Shown piece after piece: positions 14,821 to 22,877 of a DNA stretch of 52,349 bases (positions within the stretch are counted from its first letter, which is position 1; each line of letters starts with the position of its first letter). The notes beneath the pieces were generated by a model. That model saw only the letters and a list, made by a program, of their open reading frames with translations. It had not been told where the DNA came from and searched no databases. Both the position numbers and the translations under genes were made by a program. Source of the DNA: Gaiellasilicea sp963794385 (GTDB taxonomy: Bacteria > Actinomycetota > Thermoleophilia > Gaiellales > Gaiellaceae); assembly GCA_963794385.1 (NCBI GenBank), contig CAWCDT010000021.1:1-52349 (forward strand), given 5' to 3'.

Positions 14821-15659
14821 CGAGCCGCGCGCTCAAGGGCGGAGTCTTCAAGGGGCTGCTGCTCTTCTCGCTCTTCGTCGGCTTCCTGATGCTCGGCGTG
14901 CTGCTCGTGGACGTCTTCCGCGACGGCCTCCCGTACCTCGACATGGGCCTGCTGACAGACCCGCCCTCGTCCGACCCGGAGCAGGCGGGTGCTCGGCCCG
15001 CGATCCTGGCGACGATCTACATGGGCCTGCTGCTGCTGCTCTTCGTCGTACCGATCGGCGTGGCCACCGCGCTCTACCTCGAGGAGTATGCGGACAAGAC
15101 GAAGTGGTACAACCGCCTGCTCGAGATCAACATTCAGAACCTGGCCGCCGTGCCCTCCATCGTGTACGGAATCCTCGGGCTCGCCTTCCTCGTGCGGGGT
15201 ATCGGCCTCGGCCGGGTGCTGCTCGCCGGCGCGATGATCCTGACGCTCCTCGTGCTGCCGACGGTGATCATCGCCGCGCGCGAGGCGATCCGGTCGGTGC
15301 CCGACTCGATCCGCCAGGGGGCTTACGCGCTCGGTGCGACGCAGTGGCAAGTCGTTTCGCGCCAGGTGCTCCCCGCGTCGATCCCCGGCATCGCGACCGG
15401 CTCCATCCTCGCCCTCTCGCGCGCAATCGGTGAGACGGCGCCGCTGATCATGATCGGAGCGGTCACGTACATCTCGTTCGATCCGACGATCCTCGGGCCG
15501 TTCACGGCGCTCCCGATCCAGATCTACAGCTTCCTGCGGCTCCCGCAGGAGGAGTTCAAGCAGCTCGCAGCCGCCTCGATCATCGTCCTGCTCGCGATCC
15601 TCCTGACGCTGAACGCGTTCGCGATCTGGCTGCGCAACCGCTACCGAAAATCTTGGTGA
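14817..15659 (+). CDS. pstA: phosphate ABC transporter permease PstA
   Basis: 280 residues from ATG 14817. Six hydrophobic segments surround the conserved loop REAIRSVPDSIRQGAYALGA and the following ILALSRAIGETAPLIMIGAV. LNAFAIWLRNRYRK ends the protein. PstA is the partner permease of PstC and contacts PstB through this cytoplasmic loop. It overlaps pstC at the start and pstB at the end. The family assignment is firm. Confidence 0.94.
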   Translation: MTSRALKGGVFKGLLLFSLFVGFLMLGVLLVDVFRDGLPYLDMGLLTDPPSSDPEQAGARPAILATIYMGLLLLLFVVPIGVATALYLEEYADKTKWYNRLLEINIQNLAAVPSIVYGILGLAFLVRGIGLGRVLLAGAMILTLLVLPTVIIAAREAIRSVPDSIRQGAYALGATQWQVVSRQVLPASIPGIATGSILALSRAIGETAPLIMIGAVTYISFDPTILGPFTALPIQIYSFLRLPQEEFKQLAAASIIVLLAILLTLNAFAIWLRNRYRKSW

Positions 15660-15661
15660 CC

Positions 15662-16522
15662 ATGACTGAGCAAGCGATTACGATCGAACCTATGAGCCTC
15701 GCCGAGATCGCAAAGGAGCACACCGATGGCGGCGTGACGAACCGCGAAGCGGTCTTCCAGGTGAGCGATCTCGCCGTGTCCTACAGCGGGAACCTCGCGA
15801 TCAAAGGTGTCAACCTCAAGGTCTACAAGAACGCCGTCACCGCGTTCATCGGACCGTCTGGCTGCGGCAAGAGCACCCTGATCCGGTGCTTCGACCGCAT
15901 GAACGACCTCGTTCCCGGTGCCACGATCGAGGGCGAGATTCTCTACCACGGCAAGGATCTGTACGCCAAGGACGTCGATCCCGTCGAGGTCCGCCGGCTG
16001 ATCGGGATGGTCTTCCAGAAGCCCAATCCGTTCCCGAAGTCGATCTACGACAACATCGCCTTCGGGCCGCGCGTGCTCGGCATGAAGGGAAGCATGGACG
16101 AGCGGGTTGAGCGCGCTCTCCATCGCGCGGCGCTCTGGGACGAGGTCAAGGATCGGCTGAAGGAGAGCGCCCTCGGCCTCTCCGGCGGCCAGCAGCAGCG
16201 GCTCTGCATCGCGCGCTGCCTCGCCGTCGAGCCTGACGTCATCCTGATGGACGAGCCCGCTTCGGCGCTCGACCCGATCTCGACCACCCGGATCGAGGAC
16301 CTGATGCACGAGCTGAAGCGTCAGTACACAATTGTGATTGTGACGCACAACATGCAGCAGGCCGCGCGCGTCGCCGACATGACGGCGTTCTTTTCGGTCG
16401 AGGTGAACCCGGACGGCGGCAGGCGGAGCGGCATCCTCGTCGAGTACGACAGCACGGCGAAGATCTTCACTACCCCGTCTGACAAGCGGACGGAGGATTA
16501 CGTCACCGGACGGTTCGGCTAG
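15662..16522 (+). CDS. pstB: phosphate ABC transporter ATP-binding protein PstB
   Basis: About 286 residues. Starts are possible at TTG 15653, GTG 15656 (GTGA overlap with pstA) and ATG 15662; I list ATG. Motifs: Walker A GPSGCGKST, Q-loop MVFQKPNPFPKS (the NPFPKS form is typical of PstB), signature LSGGQQQR, Walker B VILMDEPASALDP and switch His in VTHNMQQA. An N-terminal extension of about 30 residues precedes the ATPase core, longer than in E. coli. PstB energises phosphate import through PstC and PstA. Confidence 0.95.
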   Translation: MTEQAITIEPMSLAEIAKEHTDGGVTNREAVFQVSDLAVSYSGNLAIKGVNLKVYKNAVTAFIGPSGCGKSTLIRCFDRMNDLVPGATIEGEILYHGKDLYAKDVDPVEVRRLIGMVFQKPNPFPKSIYDNIAFGPRVLGMKGSMDERVERALHRAALWDEVKDRLKESALGLSGGQQQRLCIARCLAVEPDVILMDEPASALDPISTTRIEDLMHELKRQYTIVIVTHNMQQAARVADMTAFFSVEVNPDGGRRSGILVEYDSTAKIFTTPSDKRTEDYVTGRFG

Positions 16523-17184
16523 TGCGAGTGTCGTTCCAGGAAGAGCTGGACGAGCTCGAGTCCTCGCTGCGCGTCGAGGGTGAGCTCGTCCTCCGTTCGC
16601 TGCGCGGCGCCGTCGAGGCCGTCTGCTCCCAGGACGTCGAGCTCGCGGACGAGGTGATCGCGTTCGACGACGACATCGACTCGCAGTACTTCGAGGTCGA
16701 GCAGGGGATCGAGCTGCTGCTCGCCCGGCAGACGCCGGTCGCGACCGATCTGCGACTCGTGCTCGCGCTGCTGAAGGACAACCTCCACCTCGAGCGGATG
16801 GGCGACCTCTGCGTCACGATCGCAAAGCTGACGAAGCTCTCCGAAGGGCTTCCGCCGGACGAGCTGCTGCTCGAAGGCTTCAAGGAGATGGGGGAGCGGG
16901 CCGAGCAGATGATCCGCGTTGCCCTCCGCTCGCTCGAGCAGCGCGACCGCGTCGCGGCCGAGTCGCTGCTCGAGCTCGACGAGCTGATCGACCGCGCCAA
17001 CAGGCGCGTCGTAAACCGGTTGCTCGAGATCGGCGGCAGCCTCGACATGCGCGAGTGGGGGCTCCGGATGATCCTCGTCTCGCGTTGCCTGGAGCGGATC
17101 GGCGACCACGCGGTCGACGTCGGCGAGCAGACCGCGTACCTCGTCACCGGCGAGTTCCGCGAATTCACAGACGCGTCGCATTAG
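16522..17184 (+). CDS. phoU: phosphate transport regulator PhoU
   Basis: 220 residues starting at GTG 16522, which shares its G with the pstB stop (TAGTG). Two similar three-helix halves are present, each with a metal-binding E/DxxxD pattern, visible as NLHLERMGDLCVTIAK and RCLERIGDHAVDVGEQTAYL. PhoU links the Pst transporter to the PhoR kinase and keeps it inactive when phosphate is plentiful. It ends the pst operon; the arsR promoter begins four bases after its stop. Confidence 0.94.
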   Translation: MRVSFQEELDELESSLRVEGELVLRSLRGAVEAVCSQDVELADEVIAFDDDIDSQYFEVEQGIELLLARQTPVATDLRLVLALLKDNLHLERMGDLCVTIAKLTKLSEGLPPDELLLEGFKEMGERAEQMIRVALRSLEQRDRVAAESLLELDELIDRANRRVVNRLLEIGGSLDMREWGLRMILVSRCLERIGDHAVDVGEQTAYLVTGEFREFTDASH

Positions 17185-17187
17185 CCC

Positions 17188-17230
17188 TTGACATAGATCG
17201 ACGTTTGTCGATACATTGACGAACGTCGAT
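17188..17230 (+). promoter_or_regulatory. arsR promoter with twin ArsR operators
   Basis: A -35 box TTGACA (17188-17193) is followed, 17-18 bp later, by ATACAT/TACATT (17211-17217). Two palindromes cover it: ATCGAC-GTTT-GTCGAT (17197-17212) and ATTGAC-GAAC-GTCGAT (17215-17230). The second ends directly at the arsR ATG (17231). Repressor bound to either would block polymerase. There is no room for a Shine-Dalgarno site. Confidence 0.8.
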
Positions 17231-17572
17231 ATGACGAGCACTGAGACCATCGCCTGTTGCATGCCGCTCGACGCGCCGACGCTGTCCCTCGAGGAGGCGA
17301 CGGCGACCGCCGAGCTCTTCAAGGCGCTCGCCGATCCCGCGCGCGTCCGGATCGTGAACTGCCTCGCGACGGCGGACGAGCCCGTCTGCATCTGCGAGCT
17401 GATCGAGCCGATCGGGCTCTCCCAGCCAACCGTGTCACATCACATGAAGAAGCTCCTCGACGCCGGGCTCGTTGAACGCGAGCAGCGCGGGAAGTGGGCC
17501 TACTTCTCGCTGAACCGCGACGCCCTCGAGACCCTCGCGGCCGTTGCCGACCTGAAAGGGGTATACCGATGA
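17231..17572 (+). CDS. arsR: ArsR-family arsenic-responsive repressor
   Basis: 113 residues from ATG 17231. The winged helix is LFKALADPARVRIVNCLAT, CICELIEPIGLSQPTVSHHM, KLLDAGLVEREQRGKWAYF. Thiol ligands are visible: adjacent Cys9-Cys10 at the N-terminus and Cys53/Cys55 in VCICEL. This recalls the Corynebacterium-type site (a Cys pair near the N-terminus plus one Cys in the core helix). It is translated just ahead of arsM with an ATGA overlap. It should release the twin operators upstream when arsenite binds. Confidence 0.9.
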   Translation: MTSTETIACCMPLDAPTLSLEEATATAELFKALADPARVRIVNCLATADEPVCICELIEPIGLSQPTVSHHMKKLLDAGLVEREQRGKWAYFSLNRDALETLAAVADLKGVYR

Positions 17573-18393
17573 CCACGACCGCTGACGAGCTCCGCGAGGA
17601 GGTGCGGCGCCGTTACGCCGAGTCCGCACGTGCGGTGACCGACGGAACGGGCTCAGCGAGCTGTGGCGGAGGCAGCTGCTGCACGGACGGCGAGGCCGAC
17701 GGCGCCAGGTTCGGCGACGCGCTCTACGACGCCGAGCAGCGAGGCGAGCTGCCCGAGGCGGCGGCTCTTGCGTCGCTCGGCTGCGGCAACCCGACGGCGG
17801 TGGCAGAGCTGCGCGAGGGCGAGACCGTCCTCGACCTGGGCTCCGGCGGTGGCATCGACGTGATCCTCTCCGCGAAGCGGGTCGGCGAGACCGGGCTCGC
17901 GTACGGGCTCGACATGACCGACGAGATGCTCGCGCTCGCGCGGCGGAACGCCGAGGAGGCGGGAGTTCGCAACGCGATCTTCCTGAAGGGCATGATCGAG
18001 GCGATCCCGCTGCCCTCGAACTCGATCGACGTCGTGATCTCCAATTGCGTCATCAACCTCTCGACCGACAAGGCGGCGGTGCTGGCCGAGATCGCCCGAG
18101 TGGTCGCGCCCGGCGGCCGGATCGGGATCAGCGATGTCGTCGCCGAGGATCGCCTCTCGCCCGAGGCGCGGGCGGAGCGCGGCAGCTTCGTCGGCTGCAT
18201 CGCCGGCGCGTTGTCGAAGAGCGAGTACGTGGCCGGGCTCGAGGCTGCAGGCTTCGAGCGGGTCGACGTCCAGTTCACGCACGAGGTCGCGGACGGCATG
18301 CACGGCGCCATCGTCAAGGCGGTGAAGACCTCACAGCTCGAGCAAAAGGGGTTGCCCGTGCTCCAGTCGGCGACGCGAGCGGGGTGCTGCTGA
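17569..18393 (+). CDS. arsM: arsenite S-adenosylmethionine methyltransferase ArsM
   Basis: 274 residues. An N-terminal Cys-rich segment (SCGGGSCC) and LGCGNPT precede the AdoMet-binding motif VLDLGSGGGIDVILSAKRVG. The acidic ribose contact lies in YGLDMTDEM. Two further conserved Cys lie in DVVISNCVINLS and FVGCIAGAL; these are the As(III)-binding thiols of the family. The protein ends in GCC, a common feature. ArsM methylates arsenite to volatile or less retained species. Its coupling to arsR supports the role. Confidence 0.92.
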   Translation: MTTTADELREEVRRRYAESARAVTDGTGSASCGGGSCCTDGEADGARFGDALYDAEQRGELPEAAALASLGCGNPTAVAELREGETVLDLGSGGGIDVILSAKRVGETGLAYGLDMTDEMLALARRNAEEAGVRNAIFLKGMIEAIPLPSNSIDVVISNCVINLSTDKAAVLAEIARVVAPGGRIGISDVVAEDRLSPEARAERGSFVGCIAGALSKSEYVAGLEAAGFERVDVQFTHEVADGMHGAIVKAVKTSQLEQKGLPVLQSATRAGCC

Positions 18394-18422
18394 TCCCGAG
18401 GCGGACACCAGATCTTCTTCGG

Positions 18423-18444
18423 TTTCTCACCTCGCGTTCACCGT
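18423..18444 (+). promoter_or_regulatory. possible PHO box upstream of the arsenate reductase gene
   Basis: TTTCTCACCTC (18423-18433) and GCGTTCACCGT (18434-18444): two TCACC cores exactly 11 bp apart, 14 bp before the start at 18458. Only two units are seen, so this is weaker than the other arrays in the island. Confidence 0.4.
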
Positions 18445-18457
18445 CACCACGGTCAGG

Positions 18458-19093
18458 ATGCGCGCGATGAGCGTCCAGCTCGACGCCGTCACCCAGGCGC
18501 ACGTCGACAAGGCCGTCGACGACCTCTGCCACGAGTTCAAGGGGATCTTCTCCCGCGAGACTGTCGCTCGCTTCGTCGGGGAGTCGATCGTCGCCCTCGG
18601 CGGCGCGCGGTTCGCGGACTTCGTGCCGCTGCTCGCGCACCGCTTCGCGCGTGAGCGCCTGCGGGCTCTCGGGCAGTCGGAGGGAACGATCGAGAAGACC
18701 ATCCCGGAGGTGCTGTTCGTCTGCGTCCAGAACGCGGGCCGCAGCCAGATTGCCGCGGCGCTCCTCAATCACCACGCCCGTGGGCGGGTGCACGTGCGCA
18801 CCGCGGGCAGCGCGCCGGCCGGCGAGATTCATCCCGAAGCGGTGGACGCGCTCGCCTCGCGCGGCATCGACGTCGGCGAGGAGTTCCCGAAGCCCCTCAC
18901 CGACGAGGTCGTCGCGGCGGCCGACGTCGTCGTGACGATGGGCTGCGGCGACGCCTGCCCGATCTACCCGGGCAAGCGCTACGAGGACTGGGAAGTCGGA
19001 GATCCGGCCGGCGCCGACTCGGCCGAGGTGCGCTCGATCGCGGACGACATCGAGGTCAGAGTCGCGCGCCTGCTCGAGAGCCTTCGCCGCTGA
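18458..19093 (+). CDS. arsenate reductase (LMW-PTP fold) with N-terminal helical domain
   Basis: 211 residues from ATG 18458, or 208 from ATG 18467. The C-terminal 130 residues are a low-molecular-weight phosphatase-like arsenate reductase: VLFVCVQNAGRSQIAAAL is the CxxNxxRS P-loop, and VTMGCGDACPIYPGKRYEDW carries the second and third redox Cys. The first 75 residues form a helical domain, VDKAVDDLCHEFKGIFSRET and on, seen as a fusion in actinobacterial arsenate reductases. The enzyme reduces arsenate to arsenite, which ArsM then methylates. A possible PHO box lies upstream. Confidence 0.88.
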   Translation: MRAMSVQLDAVTQAHVDKAVDDLCHEFKGIFSRETVARFVGESIVALGGARFADFVPLLAHRFARERLRALGQSEGTIEKTIPEVLFVCVQNAGRSQIAAALLNHHARGRVHVRTAGSAPAGEIHPEAVDALASRGIDVGEEFPKPLTDEVVAAADVVVTMGCGDACPIYPGKRYEDWEVGDPAGADSAEVRSIADDIEVRVARLLESLRR

Positions 19094-19097
19094 TCGG

Positions 19098-19130
19098 CTT
19101 CACCACTTCGTCTCTCAACGTTCACCTTCT
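19098..19130 (+). promoter_or_regulatory. PHO box upstream of the second pstS
   Basis: TTCACC cores at 19099-19104 and 19121-19126, 22 bp (two 11-bp units) apart, with a weak middle unit TCTCTCAAC. The array lies about 70 bp before the start at 19202. Confidence 0.6.
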
Positions 19131-19201
19131 GACAGCCCACTCAGCCGCCGACCCTTACGAGACTCCCCGGCGACAGCTGAACCACGAGACAGGGGAGATA
19201 G

Positions 19202-20134
19202 ATGAAGAAGGTCATCGCACTCGCGGTCCTCGCGACCGCCGTGCTCGCAGCGTCCGCGACTGCGGGCGTCGACGCTGTTAGCGGCAACGTGACCGCGGAC
19301 GGGTCCAGCACGCTCGGTCCCTACACGGCTGCGGCAGCAGAAGGCTTCCAGCGGAGAAACCGCGGCGCCCGCGTCACGGTCGGCATCTCCGGCACAGGCG
19401 GAGGCTTCGAGCGCTTCTGCAGGAACGAGATCGACCTCTCGAACGCGTCGCGCCCGATGCGAGATGCGGAGGCGATCCGGTGCCGCGACGCCGGCGTCAA
19501 GTGGGTCGCGTTCACCGTCGCGAACGACGGCCTCTCGGTCGTCGTGAACCGGTCGAACACGTGGGCGAACTGCCTCACCGTCGCCGAGCTGAAGAAGATC
19601 TGGGAGCCGGGCTCACAGGTGGACAACTGGAACGACGTGCGCGACGGCTTCCCGGACGTGCCGTTGAAGCTCTTCGGTGCGGGCACCGACTCGGGGACCT
19701 TCGACTACTTCACCGAGGCGGTCAACGGCCGTGCGCGCGCGAGCCGCTCGGACTACCTCGCGACCGAGGACGACAACATCGTCGTCCAGGGCGTCTCGGG
19801 TGAGCGCGGTGCGCTCGGCTACTTCGGCTACTCGTACTACGAGGAGAACAAGTCTCGGCTGAAGGTCCTGGCGATCGACGCCGGCAAGGGCCAGGGGTGC
19901 GTGACGCCGAGCATCGCGACAGTGCAGCAGAACAAGTACCGCCCGCTCTCGCGGCCGCTCTTCATCTACGCGAAGCGGACGTCGTTCAGGCGCCCGGTTG
20001 TGGCCGCGTTCATCGGCTACATCTTCAACAACGAGAAGGCGATCGCGACGCAGTCTGGGTTCATCGCCCTGACCGACCGCCAGCTCAAGAAGGCTCGCTA
20101 CCAGTACCTGCAAGCGCTGAAGGCGAACCAGTAA
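19202..20134 (+). CDS. second PstS-type phosphate/arsenate-binding protein, non-lipidated
   Basis: 310 residues; GGGAGAT precedes ATG 19202. It has a plain Sec signal peptide (MKKVIALAVLATAVLAASAT) and no lipobox Cys, unlike the pstS at 12906. Binding loops are nearly identical to the first copy: TADGSSTLGPY, TVGISGTGGGFERFC, DLSNASRPM, GAGTDSGTFDYFTEAVNG. It stands alone next to the arsenic genes, behind its own PHO box, and is followed by a terminator at 20149. It may be a free phosphate scavenger. It could equally discriminate phosphate from arsenate, but nothing in sequence alone decides that. Confidence 0.9.
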   Translation: MKKVIALAVLATAVLAASATAGVDAVSGNVTADGSSTLGPYTAAAAEGFQRRNRGARVTVGISGTGGGFERFCRNEIDLSNASRPMRDAEAIRCRDAGVKWVAFTVANDGLSVVVNRSNTWANCLTVAELKKIWEPGSQVDNWNDVRDGFPDVPLKLFGAGTDSGTFDYFTEAVNGRARASRSDYLATEDDNIVVQGVSGERGALGYFGYSYYEENKSRLKVLAIDAGKGQGCVTPSIATVQQNKYRPLSRPLFIYAKRTSFRRPVVAAFIGYIFNNEKAIATQSGFIALTDRQLKKARYQYLQALKANQ

Positions 20135-20148
20135 GTCGTACGGCGTCA

Positions 20149-20180
20149 GGCAGGCGCGGTCACCAGCCGCCGCGCCTGCC
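20149..20180 (+). terminator. terminator hairpin after the second pstS
   Basis: A perfect 11-bp stem, GGCAGGCGCGG (20149-20159) and CCGCGCCTGCC (20170-20180), with a 10-base loop, 15 bp after the stop. No clear T run follows, which is common in high-GC actinobacteria. Confidence 0.6.
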
Positions 20181-20208
20181 CGCCGTGCGGTCCGCCTAGA
20201 CTCGTCGG

Positions 20209-21586
20209 ATGGCGATCCGCGAGACGGTCGAGCGGGAGGTGAAGCTCCGGGCGGGTGAGCGGTTTCGGCTGCCGGAGCTCGAGGGCGAGGCGATCGAGTC
20301 GCGGCTCTTCACCTCTACCTACCACGACACGGCTGACCACCGGCTCGCCCGCCGCGGGGTCACCTTCCGGTACCGGTTCGAGGACGGCAACGGCCTCTGG
20401 CAGCTGAAGCTCCCGCATGAGGACGCGAGGCTCGAGCTCGAAGAGCCGGGCTCGGCGAGAAAGGCCCCAGAGGCCCTGCTTGCACTGCTCGACTGGATAC
20501 CTGCGCGGCACGCCGCTCCAGCCGATCGCGCGCTTGCGGACTCGACGGAACGGCATCCGGGCCGACGGCGCCGAGGTCGTGCACGACCGGGTGGCGGTGC
20601 TCGACCACCGCCGCGTCGCGCACACGTTCGAAGAGCTCGAGGTGGAGCTCCTCGACGGGGAGGTGAAGACGCTGCGGCGGCTCGAGAAGGCGCTTCGACG
20701 AGCGGGCGCCGCCGACGGCGAGCGCCGTCCGAAGGTCTTCCAGGCGCTCGACCTCGAGTTCCATCCCGAGCCGGACGAACCGGCCGAGGACGCGTCCGCG
20801 GCCGGGACGCTGCGCGCGCACCTCCGCGTGCAGGCCGGGCGGGTGCTCGCACACGACCCCGGCACCCGGCTCGGCACCGATTCCGAGGAGCTCCACCAGA
20901 TGCGGGTCGCGACGCGCCGCCTGCGCGCGTTCCTCCGGGCGGGGCGTGACCTGCTCGACCCGGCCTGGGCCGAGCGCATTCGCGACGAGCTCAAGTGGCT
21001 CGGCGGCGCCCTCGGCCCGGTGCGCGATCTCGACGTCCTGATCGAGCACCTTGAGCCGGAGGTCGACGCGCTCGGCTCCGACGCCGACGAGGGTCGGAAG
21101 CTGCTGCGCACGCTCGAGCGTGAGCGCCGCAAGGCCCGCGGCGCCCTCCTCGCGGCGCTGGACAGCGAGCGCTACTTCGTTCTGCTCGACACGCTCGAGG
21201 TTCCGGTCGCGACGATCGCGGAGGAGCCGACGCTCGAGGAGATTCACGCCGCCGAGCATCGGCGCCTCCGCAAGGCGGTGAAGGCACTTCGGGCCGACTC
21301 GCCGGACGAGGAGCTGCACCAGGCGCGGATCAAGGTCAAGCGGGCGCGCTACGCGGCCGAGCTTTCGGGCGCGGACGCGTACGTCAAGGCCGCGAAGGTC
21401 CTCCAGGACGTCCTCGGCGAGCACCAGGACGCAGTCGTCGCGGAGGAGCGACTCCGCGCCCTCGCCGCGAAGCAGCCCGCGGCCGCGCTCGCGGCAGGCC
21501 GGCTCGTCGAGCGCGAGCGCGCTCGAGCCGACCAGGGCCGTGACGAGTGGGGGCGGGCGTGGAAGCGGCTGGCGAAGACGGTGTAG
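20209..21586 (+). CDS. CYTH-CHAD domain protein (frameshift near 20494)
   Basis: The N-terminal 180 residues are a CYTH domain, the triphosphate tunnel metalloenzyme fold: the signature EREVKLRAG (ExExK) at the start, then RYRFEDGNGLWQLKLP and, after the break, RVAHTFEELEVELLDG. The C-terminal CHAD domain is rich in conserved His: LHQMRVATRRLRAFLR and LHQARIKVKRARYAAEL. CHAD binds polyphosphate. The frame changes near 20494: removing one T gives the continuous LLDGYLRGTPLQPIARLRTR. CYTH-CHAD next to ppx and ppk points to polyphosphate or nucleotide-triphosphate metabolism. The frame change is probably a sequencing indel. Confidence 0.85.
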
Positions 21587-21962
21587 TCCGCGCCGCCGGG
21601 GAGTCGTCGTGCGCGACGACGGTCGCGTTCTCGTCGTCCACCGGCCGAAGTACGACGACTGGACCTTTCCGAAGGGCAAGGCGGATCCCGGCGAGAGCGA
21701 CGAGGAGTGTGCGCTGCGCGAGGTCCGGGAGGAGACCGGGCTCGCATGCGTACTCGAGGACGAGCTGCCGCAGACCCGCTATCTCGATTCGCGCGGGCGG
21801 CCGAAACGCGTGCGCTGGTGGCGGATGCGCCCGGTGGGCGGCGTCGCCGGCGACTCGTTCGAGGCTACGCCCGAGGTCGACGAGCTGCGTTGGCTCGAGC
21901 CCGGCGAGGTCGCGGCGCTCCTCAGCTACGAGAGGGATCTGGAGCTGCTGGAGACTGTCTAG
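21540..21962 (+). CDS. Nudix hydrolase (start frame uncertain)
   Basis: The Nudix box is complete: GKADPGESDEECALREVREE followed by TGL. Upstream, VLVVHRPKYDDWTFPKG is typical. The protein ends at 21962. In this frame possible starts are GTG 21540, overlapping the CHAD gene, or GTG 21609. The other frame gives a more family-like beginning, EAAGEDGVVRAAG, which would join at GVVVRDDG if one G is missing from the run at 21598-21601. The protein would hydrolyse a nucleoside diphosphate-linked substrate or diadenosine/inositol polyphosphate. Its location between CHAD and ppx suggests a phosphate-rich substrate. It converges on ppx with overlapping stop codons. Confidence 0.82.
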   Translation: MTSGGGRGSGWRRRCSPRRRGVVVRDDGRVLVVHRPKYDDWTFPKGKADPGESDEECALREVREETGLACVLEDELPQTRYLDSRGRPKRVRWWRMRPVGGVAGDSFEATPEVDELRWLEPGEVAALLSYERDLELLETV

Positions 21963-22846
21963 GCGGCGACCCGGCGCCGGGCGAGTCGCAGCGCGGCGCC
22001 CTCGCGGATCCCGCCGCGTGTGGGGCTGAACCGGACCCGTAGGAGACGCGAGACCTCGGCGAGCAGAAGCGCGCCCGCGAGCAGCGTGCGCACGCGCTCG
22101 GGCCTCAACCCGAGTTGGGCAGCGCCGTCGCGCGCCGGTTGCGCCGCCAGAACTGGGACGACGCGTTCGATCTCCTCCACCCCGTATTCGCGGCCGACGA
22201 TCTTGGCGACGGCCCGCGCGCTCCCTCCCGTGGCGAGGGCGACCTCGGGCTGAGGTGGCTGGATGGCCGCGAACGCGTCCCGGACCACGTCGCGCGCGAG
22301 CTCGATCTCGGCCCGGGTCGGGGGGTCGGTATGCAGCGTGGCGGCTGTGAGGCGGAGCGAGCCGACGTCCACGGAGCGGACCCAGGCGGGCCCGATCAGC
22401 CGCGTGCCGACGACGACCTCCGTCGAGCCGCCGCCGACGTCGCAGACGCCGACGACGCCGTCGCCGGGATCCGTGCGGGAGACGGCGCCGGCGAAGGCGA
22501 GCCTCCCTTCTTCCTCCGCGGAAACGACCCGCACCTCGGCTGCGGTAGCGAGTCCGATTCGCTCGAGCAGGCGGCCGGGGTCGCCCTGACGGCCGGGCGC
22601 CGTGACCACCACTTCCAGCTCACGGACACCGAGTTTGCGTGCGATCTGAGCGTACGTACGCGTCACCTTGGCCACCTCGTCGAGCTTGCGTCGCCGCACG
22701 CGGCCGTGGACAAGCAGCTCCGCGCCGAGGCCGAGGTAGGCGCGCTCCTCGCGGATCGCCGCGACGGTGTCGTCGTCAGCGGACGCGACGAGCAGGCGCA
22801 CCGTGTTCGACCCCACATCGATGACCCCTACCCGCATCCCCGTCAT
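21959..22846 (-). CDS. ppx: exopolyphosphatase / GppA-type phosphatase
   Basis: About 295 residues from ATG 22846 (ATG 22837 is an alternative). The ASKHA-fold phosphate loops are present: VGVIDVGSNTVRLLV and GVCDVGGGSTEVVVG, with the catalytic Glu region VVSAEEEGRLAF between them. Its length matches the short two-domain actinobacterial Ppx. It degrades polyphosphate from the end or acts on pppGpp. Its 3' end overlaps the Nudix gene's stop, and upstream lies ppk in the same direction, 31 bp away, so synthesis and breakdown enzymes are co-transcribed. Confidence 0.9.
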   Translation of the reverse strand: MTGMRVGVIDVGSNTVRLLVASADDDTVAAIREERAYLGLGAELLVHGRVRRRKLDEVAKVTRTYAQIARKLGVRELEVVVTAPGRQGDPGRLLERIGLATAAEVRVVSAEEEGRLAFAGAVSRTDPGDGVVGVCDVGGGSTEVVVGTRLIGPAWVRSVDVGSLRLTAATLHTDPPTRAEIELARDVVRDAFAAIQPPQPEVALATGGSARAVAKIVGREYGVEEIERVVPVLAAQPARDGAAQLGLRPERVRTLLAGALLLAEVSRLLRVRFSPTRGGIREGAALRLARRRVAA

Positions 22847-22877
22847 TGTGGTGACCCCTTCGGCCGGAATCCCGGTC

